Shown piece after piece: positions 25,259 to 34,021 of a stretch of DNA of 64,000 nt (its first letter is position 1; every line of letters begins with the position of its first letter). The position numbers and the translations under genes were made by a program. Origin of the DNA: Vibrio sp. Y2-5 (GTDB lineage Bacteria > Pseudomonadota > Gammaproteobacteria > Enterobacterales > Vibrionaceae). The notes beneath the pieces were generated by a model. That model was not told the DNA's origin. It worked only from the letters and a program-made list of their open reading frames with translations, and did no database searches. Location: NCBI RefSeq assembly GCF_014596725.1, contig NZ_JACVEG010000004.1:124001-188000 (forward strand). Direction: 5' to 3'.

Positions 25259-25915
25259 TTACAAAGTAGTCACTACTTCTTCTAGCGCTAAACGCGATTT
25301 AGGTAGAGCGTGGTTATAATCTTCATCTTCTTTGTGATAACCGATTGCCAACGCTACTTCACAAACATGGCCTTCAAGTTCTTGTTTGAACTCTTCACCA
25401 ATAAGTTCTGCATCAACACCTTCCATAGGCGTAGAGTCAATGCCTAGACGAGCCAGTGTGTGCAGCAAGTTACCCAACGCAATGTAAACCTGAGCTTTAG
25501 TCCAGTTGCTGTTGCTACCGGTTTCATCAGTATTCAGCTCAGCAAATGCGTAAGCACCCATACGTGCTTCAAATTTTTCTTGCGATAAACGGCCTGCAGC
25601 AACTTCTGCATCTAGACGTTTAGCGTATTTTTCTTTAGTGAACTTTGGATCATGCGCAAGCAGAATCGTGTGTGACGCTGTTTTTGCATGTGGTTGGTTG
25701 AACTGGTGTTTATTGGCAAACGTGTTGTAGAAGCGTTGTTTTGCTTCATCACTTTCAATCACAATAAACTTCCAAGGCTGAGAGTTAATTGATGACGCAG
25801 ACAAACGAATTGCTTCTTTGATAATCGCCATATCTTCTTTAGAAATACGCTTCGATTCATCGTATTTTTTTGTCGTGTAGCGTATGCTTAAATCTTTGAT
25901 AATTTGATGAGACAT
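25259..25915 (-). CDS. nfsB: NAD(P)H-dependent oxygen-insensitive nitroreductase, NfsB-like
   Basis: A 218-residue FMN flavoprotein. Family features: R-Y-T-T-K-K-Y-D near the start (FMN phosphate contacts), I-R-L-S-A-S-S-I-N-S-Q-P-W-K-F at about 37-51, and G-x-D-S-T-P-M-E-G-V-D in the later part. NfsB enzymes reduce nitro-aromatics, quinones and dihydropteridines by two-electron steps. ATG 25915 has AAGGAGAG six bases before it. It is a single gene; the LysR gene 255 bp upstream on the same strand is not obviously coupled. Confidence 0.86.
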   Translation of the reverse strand: MSHQIIKDLSIRYTTKKYDESKRISKEDMAIIKEAIRLSASSINSQPWKFIVIESDEAKQRFYNTFANKHQFNQPHAKTASHTILLAHDPKFTKEKYAKRLDAEVAAGRLSQEKFEARMGAYAFAELNTDETGSNSNWTKAQVYIALGNLLHTLARLGIDSTPMEGVDAELIGEEFKQELEGHVCEVALAIGYHKEDEDYNHALPKSRLALEEVVTTL

Positions 25916-26170
25916 TACTGCTCTCCTTAACATCAATTATTAAAGGTACGTTGTGTATCAAAACCATCACGGACCTCAGAGTTGACCCTATGATATAGAC
26001 TCATCAAAAATTGAGAATACTTTGTTTTCTATAATCACTTTATTTATTTTGTTGAAAATAAAAGCCAACAACGAACTTGTTAAGTCCTTGATATTGTGAA
26101 ACTGATTTGATGAACAGACGCTGTTGTTAACCCACTTTCTTTTGTCTAATCAAAGCGATGACTCATAGAG

Positions 26171-27088
26171 TTAAGTAGCAGAGCCATCACTAAGATCAGC
26201 TTCCCAATATGCTGGCTGTCCGTAGTACTCAGAGAAGTAGTCAATAAAAGCTCTGACCTTTAACGCAATCAAGCGAGAACTTGGATAAACCGCCCAGATA
26301 CTTGCATCCATCGCTAGTGGGTAATCTTGCAGAATTTCCACCAATTCGCCGCTCTTAAGTTGCTTATACACACTCCAAATAGAGTTAATGGAAATGCCCA
26401 AACCACCCGTTGTTGCATCACGCATTGCATCTCCGTTGTCACATCTCAGTCTGCCCGAGGTTTTCACACTGATAATCCCTTCGTTGGTTTTAAACGTCCA
26501 GTTATCCAAACCGATCAAGTTAATACATTGATGGTTAGCCAGATCTTGCGGTTTTTCTGGAGCCCCAAATTGATTCAGGTACGCAGGAGAAGCAACGACA
26601 ATTCGGCGATCGGGAGCAAGTTTTCGAGCCACCAACGATGAATCTTTTAGCTCTGCAGCTCGAATAGCCACGTCAAAGCCACCTTCCACCATATCAATGA
26701 TCGAATCTGAAAATCGAAACTCAATATTGAGTTCAGGGTAACGTTGCATAAACCCGTTCATTGCCGGTATCAAATGCATACGTCCAAACGATGCAGGCGC
26801 CGTTACCCGCAGAGTACCAGTCGGATTACTGTGACCAACACCAACCGCACCTTTAGCCGCTTCTACGGATGCCAATACTTCTTCCGCATAGGGGAGAAAC
26901 GCCCGCCCCTCGGCGGTAATGGCTACTTTACGAGTGGTTCGATGTACAAGGCGAACCCCAAGGCTTTCCTCAAGTTTATTGATATGCGAACTTGCCACAG
27001 CCGGAGACAAACCCAACTCCTGTCCAGCCATACTGATACTTTGGCTAGAAGCCAAACGTACAAACAGCTTTAAGTGCTCTACATTCAT
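26171..27088 (-). CDS. LysR-family transcriptional regulator (AaeR/CrgA-like)
   Basis: A 305-residue regulator with an N-terminal helix-turn-helix (F-V-R-L-A-S-S-Q-S-I-S-M-A-G-Q-E-L-G-L-S-P-A-V-A-S-S-H-I-N-K-L-E) and V-H-R-T-T-R-K-V-A-I-T, a block common in the large CrgA/AaeR group. The effector domain begins near residue 90 (G-T-L-R-V-T-A-P-A-S-F-G-R). It lies back to back with the copper island, but the island has its own MerR-type promoter, so a role in copper control is not supported. Targets are unknown; the nitroreductase gene downstream is one possibility. Confidence 0.86.
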   Translation of the reverse strand: MNVEHLKLFVRLASSQSISMAGQELGLSPAVASSHINKLEESLGVRLVHRTTRKVAITAEGRAFLPYAEEVLASVEAAKGAVGVGHSNPTGTLRVTAPASFGRMHLIPAMNGFMQRYPELNIEFRFSDSIIDMVEGGFDVAIRAAELKDSSLVARKLAPDRRIVVASPAYLNQFGAPEKPQDLANHQCINLIGLDNWTFKTNEGIISVKTSGRLRCDNGDAMRDATTGGLGISINSIWSVYKQLKSGELVEILQDYPLAMDASIWAVYPSSRLIALKVRAFIDYFSEYYGQPAYWEADLSDGSAT

Positions 27089-27226
27089 GATTCAGTCTAC
27101 TTGTTCTTTGTGTACTCGGAGTGTTGAAAGGCGAATACCAGTCAACTTGATTTCAAGATAGTACGGTAAATCAGATATGTTTTTCCATTCGGACTTATCT
27201 TTAAACATTTAATATCATGTCAGTTG

Positions 27227-27257
27227 TTGACATTGCCCTAGGGGAAAGCTTTATATT
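27227..27257 (+). promoter_or_regulatory. CueR/MerR-type promoter of the copper island
   Basis: A -35 TTGACA (27227-27232) and a -10 TATATT (27252-27257) are separated by 19 bp, the over-long spacer typical of MerR-family promoters. The spacer carries a dyad, ATTGCCC-TA-GGGGAAAG, close in form to CueR operators. The likely transcript start is near 27264, 20 bp before the first gene. Copper or silver induction through CueR is inferred; no cueR gene is in the window. Confidence 0.7.
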
Positions 27258-27285
27258 CTAGCCAAATTCCCTGATTCGGTTTGTC

Positions 27286-27669
27286 ATGCGCTTAAACATC
27301 ATTTCAACAACTTGGATTACAATCCTGACATTAGCAGCCTTGCTTATGTCCGGCTTTGCTTCAAGTGCAGGAATGATGACCAGCCCAATGTCGCATGATA
27401 TGAAAACCTATTCTCCTGCTTGCCAAACACAGCAAATGTCTGCGCATCACAAAATGCAGATGGAGCAAGATTCCATAGGCAGCCAATGTGAAATGTCGAA
27501 GGACATCATTCATAACTGTTGTGACACCACTTGCACCACAGCCGTAGCTATTTTGCTTGTTCCAGATGTTTTGATAACAGCAGAAACCTCATTAGCTTTG
27601 TTCTCATCGCCAACATCCGGTGATGTTGTCCATACCCCAAGAAGTCTAGAGCGGCCGCCCAGCGCTTAA
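27286..27669 (+). CDS. Small exported Met/His/Cys-rich protein heading the cus operon
   Basis: A 127-residue protein with a signal-like N-terminus (ITILTLAALLMSGFASSAG). The mature part is rich in possible copper ligands: M-M-T-S-P-M-S-H-D-M, Q-M-S-A-H-H-K-M-Q-M, and H-N-C-C-D-T-T-C-T-T. A later hydrophobic stretch (AVAILLVPDVLI) may be a second membrane segment. The layout recalls CopL or DUF2946-type proteins found first in copper operons, but I cannot assign a family with confidence. It is the first gene after the CueR-type promoter. The last codons overlap an RNA stem before cusC. Confidence 0.6.
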   Translation: MRLNIISTTWITILTLAALLMSGFASSAGMMTSPMSHDMKTYSPACQTQQMSAHHKMQMEQDSIGSQCEMSKDIIHNCCDTTCTTAVAILLVPDVLITAETSLALFSSPTSGDVVHTPRSLERPPSA

Positions 27670-27747
27670 ATCCATCAATCATATTTAGGTTCCGTAGATT
27701 CATGCGGAAGAATTCTCGTGCGCGTCATGCGCTCAGTGATGGATTTA
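27667..27747 (+). promoter_or_regulatory. Three-branched RNA fold at the junction before cusC
   Basis: TAAATCCATCA (27667-27677) pairs perfectly with TGATGGATTTA (27737-27747). Two hairpins lie inside: TTCCG (27690-27694) with CGGAA (27704-27708), and GCGC (27720-27723) with GCGC (27729-27732). The left arm holds the stop codon of the upstream gene and the right arm holds the only ribosome-site candidate (GATGGA) for the cusC GTG at 27754. Ribosomes finishing the first gene could open the stem, giving translational coupling. Function is inferred. Confidence 0.6.
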
Positions 27748-27753
27748 TAAATC

Positions 27754-29136
27754 GTGAAAATTCAACAATGCCTTTTGGCGCTGTCTATCAGCGCAGCGGT
27801 ATTGACGACTACACCTCTATACGCTGGTGAACCGCTCGTAAATGAGCAAACCGCGGACAGTGTAGCGTCAACGTCCGAAAAAACGCTATCGCAGTTAATT
27901 GAAGCTGCACTTTCTAATGACGGAACTCGACGTCAGTACTACGCAGAAGCTCAGGCAATGCGCGAAACGGGTAAAGCCAGTGCAACCCAAATGGACCCAA
28001 AACTGAAATTTGGCGTCACTGGATTACCAACAGATAGCTTCGCGTTCGATGAAGACCCTATGACCAATATTTCCGTTGGTCTTATGCAGCAATTCAACCG
28101 TGGCGACACTTCAGATCTCAACGATAGAAAAGCAAGTCAGCAAGCTGGCGGGCTGGAAATGAAAGTTTCAGCAAGAGAGCTGGAAGTCGCAAACGCCATT
28201 ACTCAGATATGGCTGGAACTTGGTTATCAGCAAGTGGCAAATAAAGTTCTGCTTGAAAACCGCTCGCTTTTAACTGAGCTGGAAAGCTTCATTCAAACCA
28301 ATTACTCCATTGGTAAAAGTGAAGCTCAAGACCTTATCAACGCACAACTGCAAGTCGCTAAACTGGATGAAAAGATCCAAGCGAATGAGCAAATGCAACA
28401 ACGCTTGAAGGCTCAGTTATCTGAGTGGTTAGGTTCAGATTGGCTTATCAATACAGACCAGCTTGAAGCTTCCAATCAATTGGACTGGCGTGCACTGCAA
28501 AATATTGAAAATACCGCGAGCAACAGTAATTTCTACTCACAACTGAATCAGAACCCCGCTGTGCGAATGGTGGATTCTTCGATTGATGCACGTCGTACAC
28601 AAGTCGATATTGCACGCGAATCTTATGCTCCGCAGTTCGGCGTCGAAGTGATGTATGCCTATCGTCAATCAAACAACATGCGGGGTGAGCCGGCATCTGA
28701 TTTAGTCAGTGCCTATATCACTATGGATATCCCTCTTTTCACGGGTAATAGGCAAGATAAGAACTTAGCCGCGGCTCAATACCAAGTGGGTGCAGCTCAG
28801 TCTCAAAAAGACACCTTGCTCAAACAAATGAACGCCAAAGTCAACGCTCTGCTGGTTGACAAAAATAACCTCACTCAACGTCTCGAACGCTTCGAATCGA
28901 CTTTGCTTCCGCAAGCGGATTCACGTGTAAAAGCAACGGAGAGAGGTTACCAGAATAACACTGCTCAATTTAACGATGTGATTTTAGCGACTCGTGATGC
29001 ACTTGCATTAAAGCTGGAATTTCAGCGCCTCATCACCGACCTGAATCTGGTTAATAACAACTTATCCGCATTACTCAATAGCTACAGCTATCAAGTTGAT
29101 AAACCGAAAATTACTACAACGTCAGAGCAGCAATAA
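27754..29136 (+). CDS. cusC: TolC-family outer-membrane channel of a heavy-metal efflux pump (CusC-like)
   Basis: A 460-residue outer-membrane efflux protein forming the exit duct for the CusBA pump. It has a signal peptide (MKIQQCLLALSISAAVLTTT, cleavage near YAG) and long helical stretches with the TolC-type repeat L-x-x-A-x-x-x-x-x-x-L pattern; there is no lipobox as in E. coli CusC. The start is GTG 27754, with a weak ribosome site locked in an RNA stem. cusB follows after 15 bp. The symbol is by position in a cusCBA operon. Confidence 0.83.
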   Translation: MKIQQCLLALSISAAVLTTTPLYAGEPLVNEQTADSVASTSEKTLSQLIEAALSNDGTRRQYYAEAQAMRETGKASATQMDPKLKFGVTGLPTDSFAFDEDPMTNISVGLMQQFNRGDTSDLNDRKASQQAGGLEMKVSARELEVANAITQIWLELGYQQVANKVLLENRSLLTELESFIQTNYSIGKSEAQDLINAQLQVAKLDEKIQANEQMQQRLKAQLSEWLGSDWLINTDQLEASNQLDWRALQNIENTASNSNFYSQLNQNPAVRMVDSSIDARRTQVDIARESYAPQFGVEVMYAYRQSNNMRGEPASDLVSAYITMDIPLFTGNRQDKNLAAAQYQVGAAQSQKDTLLKQMNAKVNALLVDKNNLTQRLERFESTLLPQADSRVKATERGYQNNTAQFNDVILATRDALALKLEFQRLITDLNLVNNNLSALLNSYSYQVDKPKITTTSEQQ

Positions 29137-29151
29137 CAAGGCAGAAGAACA

Positions 29152-30876
29152 ATGAAAACAATTCAAGTAACAACACTCGCGCTTGTTATCGGCGCAACTC
29201 TGGGCTTTGGTGCACAAACACTCTTGTCTCAAACACACACTTCTCAAACAGATGGTGCTGGTCACGAAGAACAAACAAGCCAAGTTCAGTCTAGCAATGA
29301 GCCGCTATATTGGGTTGCCCCTATGGACCCGAACTATAAACGCGACAAACCGGGCAAATCACCGATGGGTATGGATTTGATCCCCGTTTATGCAGAAGAT
29401 GCAGCCCAAGACCAAGCGCCGGGAACCGTTAAAATCGACCCAGCCGTTGAAAATAATTTAGGCGTAAAAGTGGCGTCTGCGCAGATGACACCTCTCACAC
29501 CAAGTATTGAAACCGTGGGTTATGTGGCTTTCGATGAAAGCCAGTTATGGCAAACCAACGTGCGCGTAGCAGGCTGGGTTGAAAAGCTGAACGTCAACGC
29601 AATCGGCGATAAAGTAAACAAAGGCGATGTGTTGTTTACTCTTTACTCGCCTGAGTTGGTCAAAGCTCAAGAAGAACTGATTAATGCCTATCGCACAGGC
29701 AGAGAAGGATTGGTCAAAGGCGCGACCGAAAGACTGGTTACGCTGGGCGTAGATCGTCAACAAATTCAATCTATCGTCAAACGTGGCAAAGCGTCTCAGT
29801 CGATTGATATCAAAGCAAAGGCTGACGGTATCATCGCTAATCTCAATGTTCGTGAAGGCGGTTATTTGTCACCCGCTCAGGCTGTGATCAGTGCTGGCCC
29901 ACTTGAGAATGTATGGGTTGATGCGGAAGTCTTCGAGCGCCAGTCACACTGGGTTAAAGCTGGCAGCACTGCCAAGATGACGTTAGATGCTTTACCGGGC
30001 AAAGAATGGCAAGGTGAAATTGACTATGTCTACCCTATCTTAGATCCGCAAACCCGTACTTTACGTCTGCGCCTAAAATTCCCTAACCCGCAAGGCGAGC
30101 TAAAGCCAAATATGTTCGCCAATATTTCGCTACAACCAGTGACGGAAGAATCAGTACTGACGGTTCCTAAATCATCAGTGATCCGCTCTGGCGGAATGAC
30201 TCGAGTAGTCTTGTCTGAAGGTGATGGCAAGTATCGTTCTGCACGCGTTCAAATCGGACGTGAAGCGGGTGATAAAGTGGAAGTTTTGCAAGGTCTTACT
30301 GAGCAAAGCAAAGTTGTAACGTCAGCACACTTCTTACTTGATTCTGAATCTAGCCAAACGGCAGATCTGGCTCGTATCGATGGTATTGCAGTAGATATGG
30401 AAAGTGTGTGGGCGAAAGGCGAAATCAGCGATGTTTTATCCTCGTCTCGCACTCTCACGATTAACCACCAGCCAGTGCCTGAATGGAATTGGCCGGGCAT
30501 GACCATGAACTTCACTGCTGGCGAGAATGTTGATATTGATGCTCTGAAGTCCGGACAAATGGTCGAGTTTGAACTGCAAAAAACGCCGGATGGACAATAT
30601 CAGGTCATCGACATTAAATCAGACGGCAGTGTCGTAGCGGGCGAAGTGTGGCTGGAAGGCGACATCACAATGCTGATGCAAGACTTCGGTATGATCACGC
30701 TTCAACACCTACCGGTTTCAGAATGGAACTGGGAAGCGGGCGAAATGAACTTCACTGTCAATCCTGATATTAAACTCTCCGGTCTTGAGGAAGGTGAGCG
30801 TGTTCGATTTCTAGTACAGAAACAGAACAACGACTTCACCCTGAAGAGTATTGAGCGAGTCGGAGGCAAACAATGA
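29152..30876 (+). CDS. cusB: RND periplasmic adaptor CusB with two fused CusF-like domains
   Basis: A 574-residue membrane-fusion protein. After a leader, residues 52-80 form a heavy-metal-binding domain (Y-W-V-A-P-M-D-P ... S-P-M-G-M-D-L-I-P-V-Y). Lipoyl/beta-barrel adaptor domains follow to about 400. Two 80-residue repeats then begin at 419 and 499. Repeat 1 has the full CusF copper site (His439, Trp447, Met450, Met452); repeat 2 keeps His519, Trp527 and Met532 but has Gly530 in place of the first Met. CusF is normally a separate chaperone, so this protein may hand copper or silver directly to CusA. Its stop overlaps the cusA ATG by four bases. Confidence 0.9.
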   Translation: MKTIQVTTLALVIGATLGFGAQTLLSQTHTSQTDGAGHEEQTSQVQSSNEPLYWVAPMDPNYKRDKPGKSPMGMDLIPVYAEDAAQDQAPGTVKIDPAVENNLGVKVASAQMTPLTPSIETVGYVAFDESQLWQTNVRVAGWVEKLNVNAIGDKVNKGDVLFTLYSPELVKAQEELINAYRTGREGLVKGATERLVTLGVDRQQIQSIVKRGKASQSIDIKAKADGIIANLNVREGGYLSPAQAVISAGPLENVWVDAEVFERQSHWVKAGSTAKMTLDALPGKEWQGEIDYVYPILDPQTRTLRLRLKFPNPQGELKPNMFANISLQPVTEESVLTVPKSSVIRSGGMTRVVLSEGDGKYRSARVQIGREAGDKVEVLQGLTEQSKVVTSAHFLLDSESSQTADLARIDGIAVDMESVWAKGEISDVLSSSRTLTINHQPVPEWNWPGMTMNFTAGENVDIDALKSGQMVEFELQKTPDGQYQVIDIKSDGSVVAGEVWLEGDITMLMQDFGMITLQHLPVSEWNWEAGEMNFTVNPDIKLSGLEEGERVRFLVQKQNNDFTLKSIERVGGKQ

Positions 30877-33800
30877 TCAATGCCATTATTCGCTGGTCTC
30901 TGAAAAACCGCTTTATTGTCCTACTGGCAACCGTTGCGCTTATGGCTGGCGGCTTATTTAGTGTGAAAAACACACCTGTCGATGCGATTCCCGATCTCTC
31001 TGATGTACAGGTGATCATCAAAACCAGCTTTCCTGGACAAGCACCGCAAGTGGTTGAAGATCAAGTTACTTATCCGCTCACAACCGCAATGCTGGCGGTA
31101 CCTGGGGCTGAAACCGTACGTGGTTACTCGTTCTTTGGTGACTCTTACGTGTATATCATTTTCAATGATAAAACCGACATGTACTGGGCTCGTTCGCGAG
31201 TGCTGGAGTATTTGAGCCAAGTTGCGCCTAAGCTACCAGCCAATGCCAAACCAACACTGGGACCTGATGCGACAGGTGTGGGTTGGGTATTCAGCTATGT
31301 ATTGCAAGACAAAACCGGTCAACATGATTTGGCTCAGCTACGCAGCCTGCAAGACTGGTTCTTAAAATACGAATTGCAAACGGTTGATGGCGTCTCTGAA
31401 GTGGCCACCGTAGGCGGCATGGTTAAGCAGTATCAGATCCAGATTGATCCGGCTAAATTGCGCGCTTACAACTTGACGCTTCAACAAGTCAACATGGCGA
31501 TTCAAAACGGTAACCAAGAGACTGGCGCTTCGGTTATAGAAGTGGCAGAAGCTGAACATATGGTTCGCACCACCGGCTATTTGACCAATATTGAAGATAT
31601 TCAGTCTCTGCCGCTTAAAGTGACCAACAAAGGTACACCGTTGCTGCTTGGCGATATTGCAGACATTTCATTAGGTCCACAAATGCGTCGTGGCATCTCT
31701 GAACTCAATGGCGAAGGTGAAGCGGTTGGCGGCGTGATTGTGATGCGCTTTGGCGAGAACGCAAGCCAAGTGATCGACAACGTCAAAACCAAGCTTGAAG
31801 AGCTTCAGCGCGGCCTGCCTGATGGTGTAGAAATCGTACCTACATATGACCGCTCTACGCTTATCAATGCTGCCGTTGAGAACCTTTGGAAGAAGTTAGC
31901 GGAAGAGTTCATCGTGGTAGCGATTGTGTGTGCGCTGTTCCTGTTCCACATTCGTTCCTCTCTAGTCATTGCTCTGAGTCTGCCTGTCGGCATCTTGTCT
32001 GCTTTTATTATCATGCACTGGCAAGGCATTAACGCCAACATCATGTCTCTGGGCGGCATAGCCATCGCCATCGGTGCCATGGTGGATGGTGCAATCGTCA
32101 TGATTGAAAACGTACACAAGCATATAGAGCGCACCCCACTGACGGATAAAAATCGCTGGCAAGTCATTGGTGATGCCGCGCAGGAAGTGGGTCCACCGCT
32201 GTTCTTCTCGCTGCTTATCATTACGTTAAGCTTTGTGCCTGTGTTTGCGCTTGAAGGCCAAGAAGGGAAAATGTTCTCTCCTCTCGCCTTTACTAAAACA
32301 TACGCGATGGCAGCTTCAGCAGGTTTAGCCATTACCTTGGTTCCGGTATTAATGGGCTATTTTATTCGCGGAAAGATCCTTCCTGAGCATAAAAACCCAG
32401 TTAACCAAGCACTGGTAGGTCTTTACCGCCCTCTGCTTAACCTAAGCTTAAACTTCCCGAAATCGGTATTGGTATTGGCCGTTGCGCTAATGGCGTCCGC
32501 CTATTACCCAACCAGTAAACTGGGCAGCGAATTCATCCCACCATTGGATGAAGGCGATTTGATGTACATGCCGACCACTTATCCGGGGATTTCGATTGGT
32601 AAAGCGCGTGAGTTACTGCAACAAACCAACAAATTGATCAAAACCGTACCTGAGGTAAAAACGGTATGGGGTAAAGTCGGCCGTGCAGATACGGCAACCG
32701 ACCCGGCTCCACTCACCATGATCGAAACCGTCATTCAGCTTAAACCGCGTGAAGAGTGGCGTGAAGGTGTCACCACAGAATCACTGCGGAAAGAGTTTGA
32801 TAACCTGATTCAATTTCCCGGTTTAACTAACGCTTGGGTAATGCCAATCAAAACCCGAATCGATATGTTAGCCACTGGTATTAAAACACCAATTGGTATC
32901 AAAATCGTTGGTCCTGAATTGAGCACCATTGAACGTATCGGTTCACAGTTGGAGCCAATTCTTAACCAAGTCGAAGGCACTGCCTCTGTTTACGCTGAAC
33001 GCGTTGCGGGTGGCCGATACGTGACTGTTGATATTAAGCGAAAAGCAGCGGCACGTTACGGACTGAATATCAAAGACGTACAACAAGTGGTTTCCACCGC
33101 AGTTGGCGGCATGAATGTGGGTGAAACCATTGAAGGATTGGAACGTTACCCTATCAACGTTCGTTATCCGCAAGACTACCGTGATTCGGTAGTGAAACTG
33201 CAAAATCTGCCATTGGTGACACCAAACGGTGCTCGCATAGCATTGGCGGATGTGGCGGATATTCGCTACGAAGATGGCCCACCGATGATCAAAACAGAAA
33301 ATGCGCGTCCTAACGGCTGGGTGTTTGTTGATATCGAAGGTCGAGATCTCGGTTCTTATGTATCTGAAGCACAAAAACGCGTAGCAGAAGAACTGAAACT
33401 GCCAGCAGGTTACTCGCTCGCATGGTCAGGTCAGTACGAATATATGGAGCGTGCGAAAGAGCGTTTAAGTGTCGTCGTGCCAATTACATTGACCATCATC
33501 ACCCTGCTGCTCTATTTCAGCTTCCGACGCGTAGGTGAAGTGCTGATTATCATGGCGACCCTGCCATTGGCTATGGTTGGCGGCTTATGGTTGATGTACT
33601 CACTCAATTACAACATGTCTATTGCAGTGGGAGTTGGCTTTATCGCCCTTTCCGGCGTGGCGGTTGAAATAGGCGTCATCATGCTGGTTTACCTTAACCA
33701 AGCCTGGCACTACACCAAGCTCAAAGCCGAAGAACGAAACATCCCGCTTAGCAAAGATGACCTCAATAACGCCATTCGCGAAGGTGCCGGGCTGCGTGTT

Positions 33801-33992
33801 CGCCCAGTAATGATGACAGTTATCACCGTCATCATTGGCTTAATACCCATCATGTATGGCCATGGTACGGGTTCGCAAATTATGCAACGCATCGCGGCCC
33901 CTATGATTGGCGGAATGGCGTCAGCCTTACTACTTACCCTGCTGGTAATCCCTGCAATCTTTAAGCTGTGGAAACAGCGTGAAACCAAATAA
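30873..33992 (+). CDS. cusA: Heavy-metal RND efflux pump, CusA-like
   Basis: A 1039-residue HME-RND proton antiporter, full length for the family, with 12 transmembrane segments in two halves. Typical features: N-terminal I-I-R-W-S-L-K-N-R-F, V-E-D-Q-V-T-Y-P-L-T-T-A-M-L near residue 57, the central G-G-I-A-I-A-I-G-A-M-V-D-G-A-I-V-M-I-E-N helix, and Met-containing periplasmic segments as used for Cu(I)/Ag(I). It starts inside the cusB stop codon (ATGA). With CusB and CusC it should form the trans-envelope exporter. Confidence 0.93.
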   Translation: MINAIIRWSLKNRFIVLLATVALMAGGLFSVKNTPVDAIPDLSDVQVIIKTSFPGQAPQVVEDQVTYPLTTAMLAVPGAETVRGYSFFGDSYVYIIFNDKTDMYWARSRVLEYLSQVAPKLPANAKPTLGPDATGVGWVFSYVLQDKTGQHDLAQLRSLQDWFLKYELQTVDGVSEVATVGGMVKQYQIQIDPAKLRAYNLTLQQVNMAIQNGNQETGASVIEVAEAEHMVRTTGYLTNIEDIQSLPLKVTNKGTPLLLGDIADISLGPQMRRGISELNGEGEAVGGVIVMRFGENASQVIDNVKTKLEELQRGLPDGVEIVPTYDRSTLINAAVENLWKKLAEEFIVVAIVCALFLFHIRSSLVIALSLPVGILSAFIIMHWQGINANIMSLGGIAIAIGAMVDGAIVMIENVHKHIERTPLTDKNRWQVIGDAAQEVGPPLFFSLLIITLSFVPVFALEGQEGKMFSPLAFTKTYAMAASAGLAITLVPVLMGYFIRGKILPEHKNPVNQALVGLYRPLLNLSLNFPKSVLVLAVALMASAYYPTSKLGSEFIPPLDEGDLMYMPTTYPGISIGKARELLQQTNKLIKTVPEVKTVWGKVGRADTATDPAPLTMIETVIQLKPREEWREGVTTESLRKEFDNLIQFPGLTNAWVMPIKTRIDMLATGIKTPIGIKIVGPELSTIERIGSQLEPILNQVEGTASVYAERVAGGRYVTVDIKRKAAARYGLNIKDVQQVVSTAVGGMNVGETIEGLERYPINVRYPQDYRDSVVKLQNLPLVTPNGARIALADVADIRYEDGPPMIKTENARPNGWVFVDIEGRDLGSYVSEAQKRVAEELKLPAGYSLAWSGQYEYMERAKERLSVVVPITLTIITLLLYFSFRRVGEVLIIMATLPLAMVGGLWLMYSLNYNMSIAVGVGFIALSGVAVEIGVIMLVYLNQAWHYTKLKAEERNIPLSKDDLNNAIREGAGLRVRPVMMTVITVIIGLIPIMYGHGTGSQIMQRIAAPMIGGMASALLLTLLVIPAIFKLWKQRETK

Positions 33993-34021
33993 ATACCGAA
34001 TTGATAAATAAGGAATTAATG

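Noticed and set aside
31805..32332. Long antisense frame inside cusA
   Set aside because: It is on the opposite strand of a clear RND gene; its Met/Thr/Ser-rich composition is what the complement of membrane-protein codons gives.
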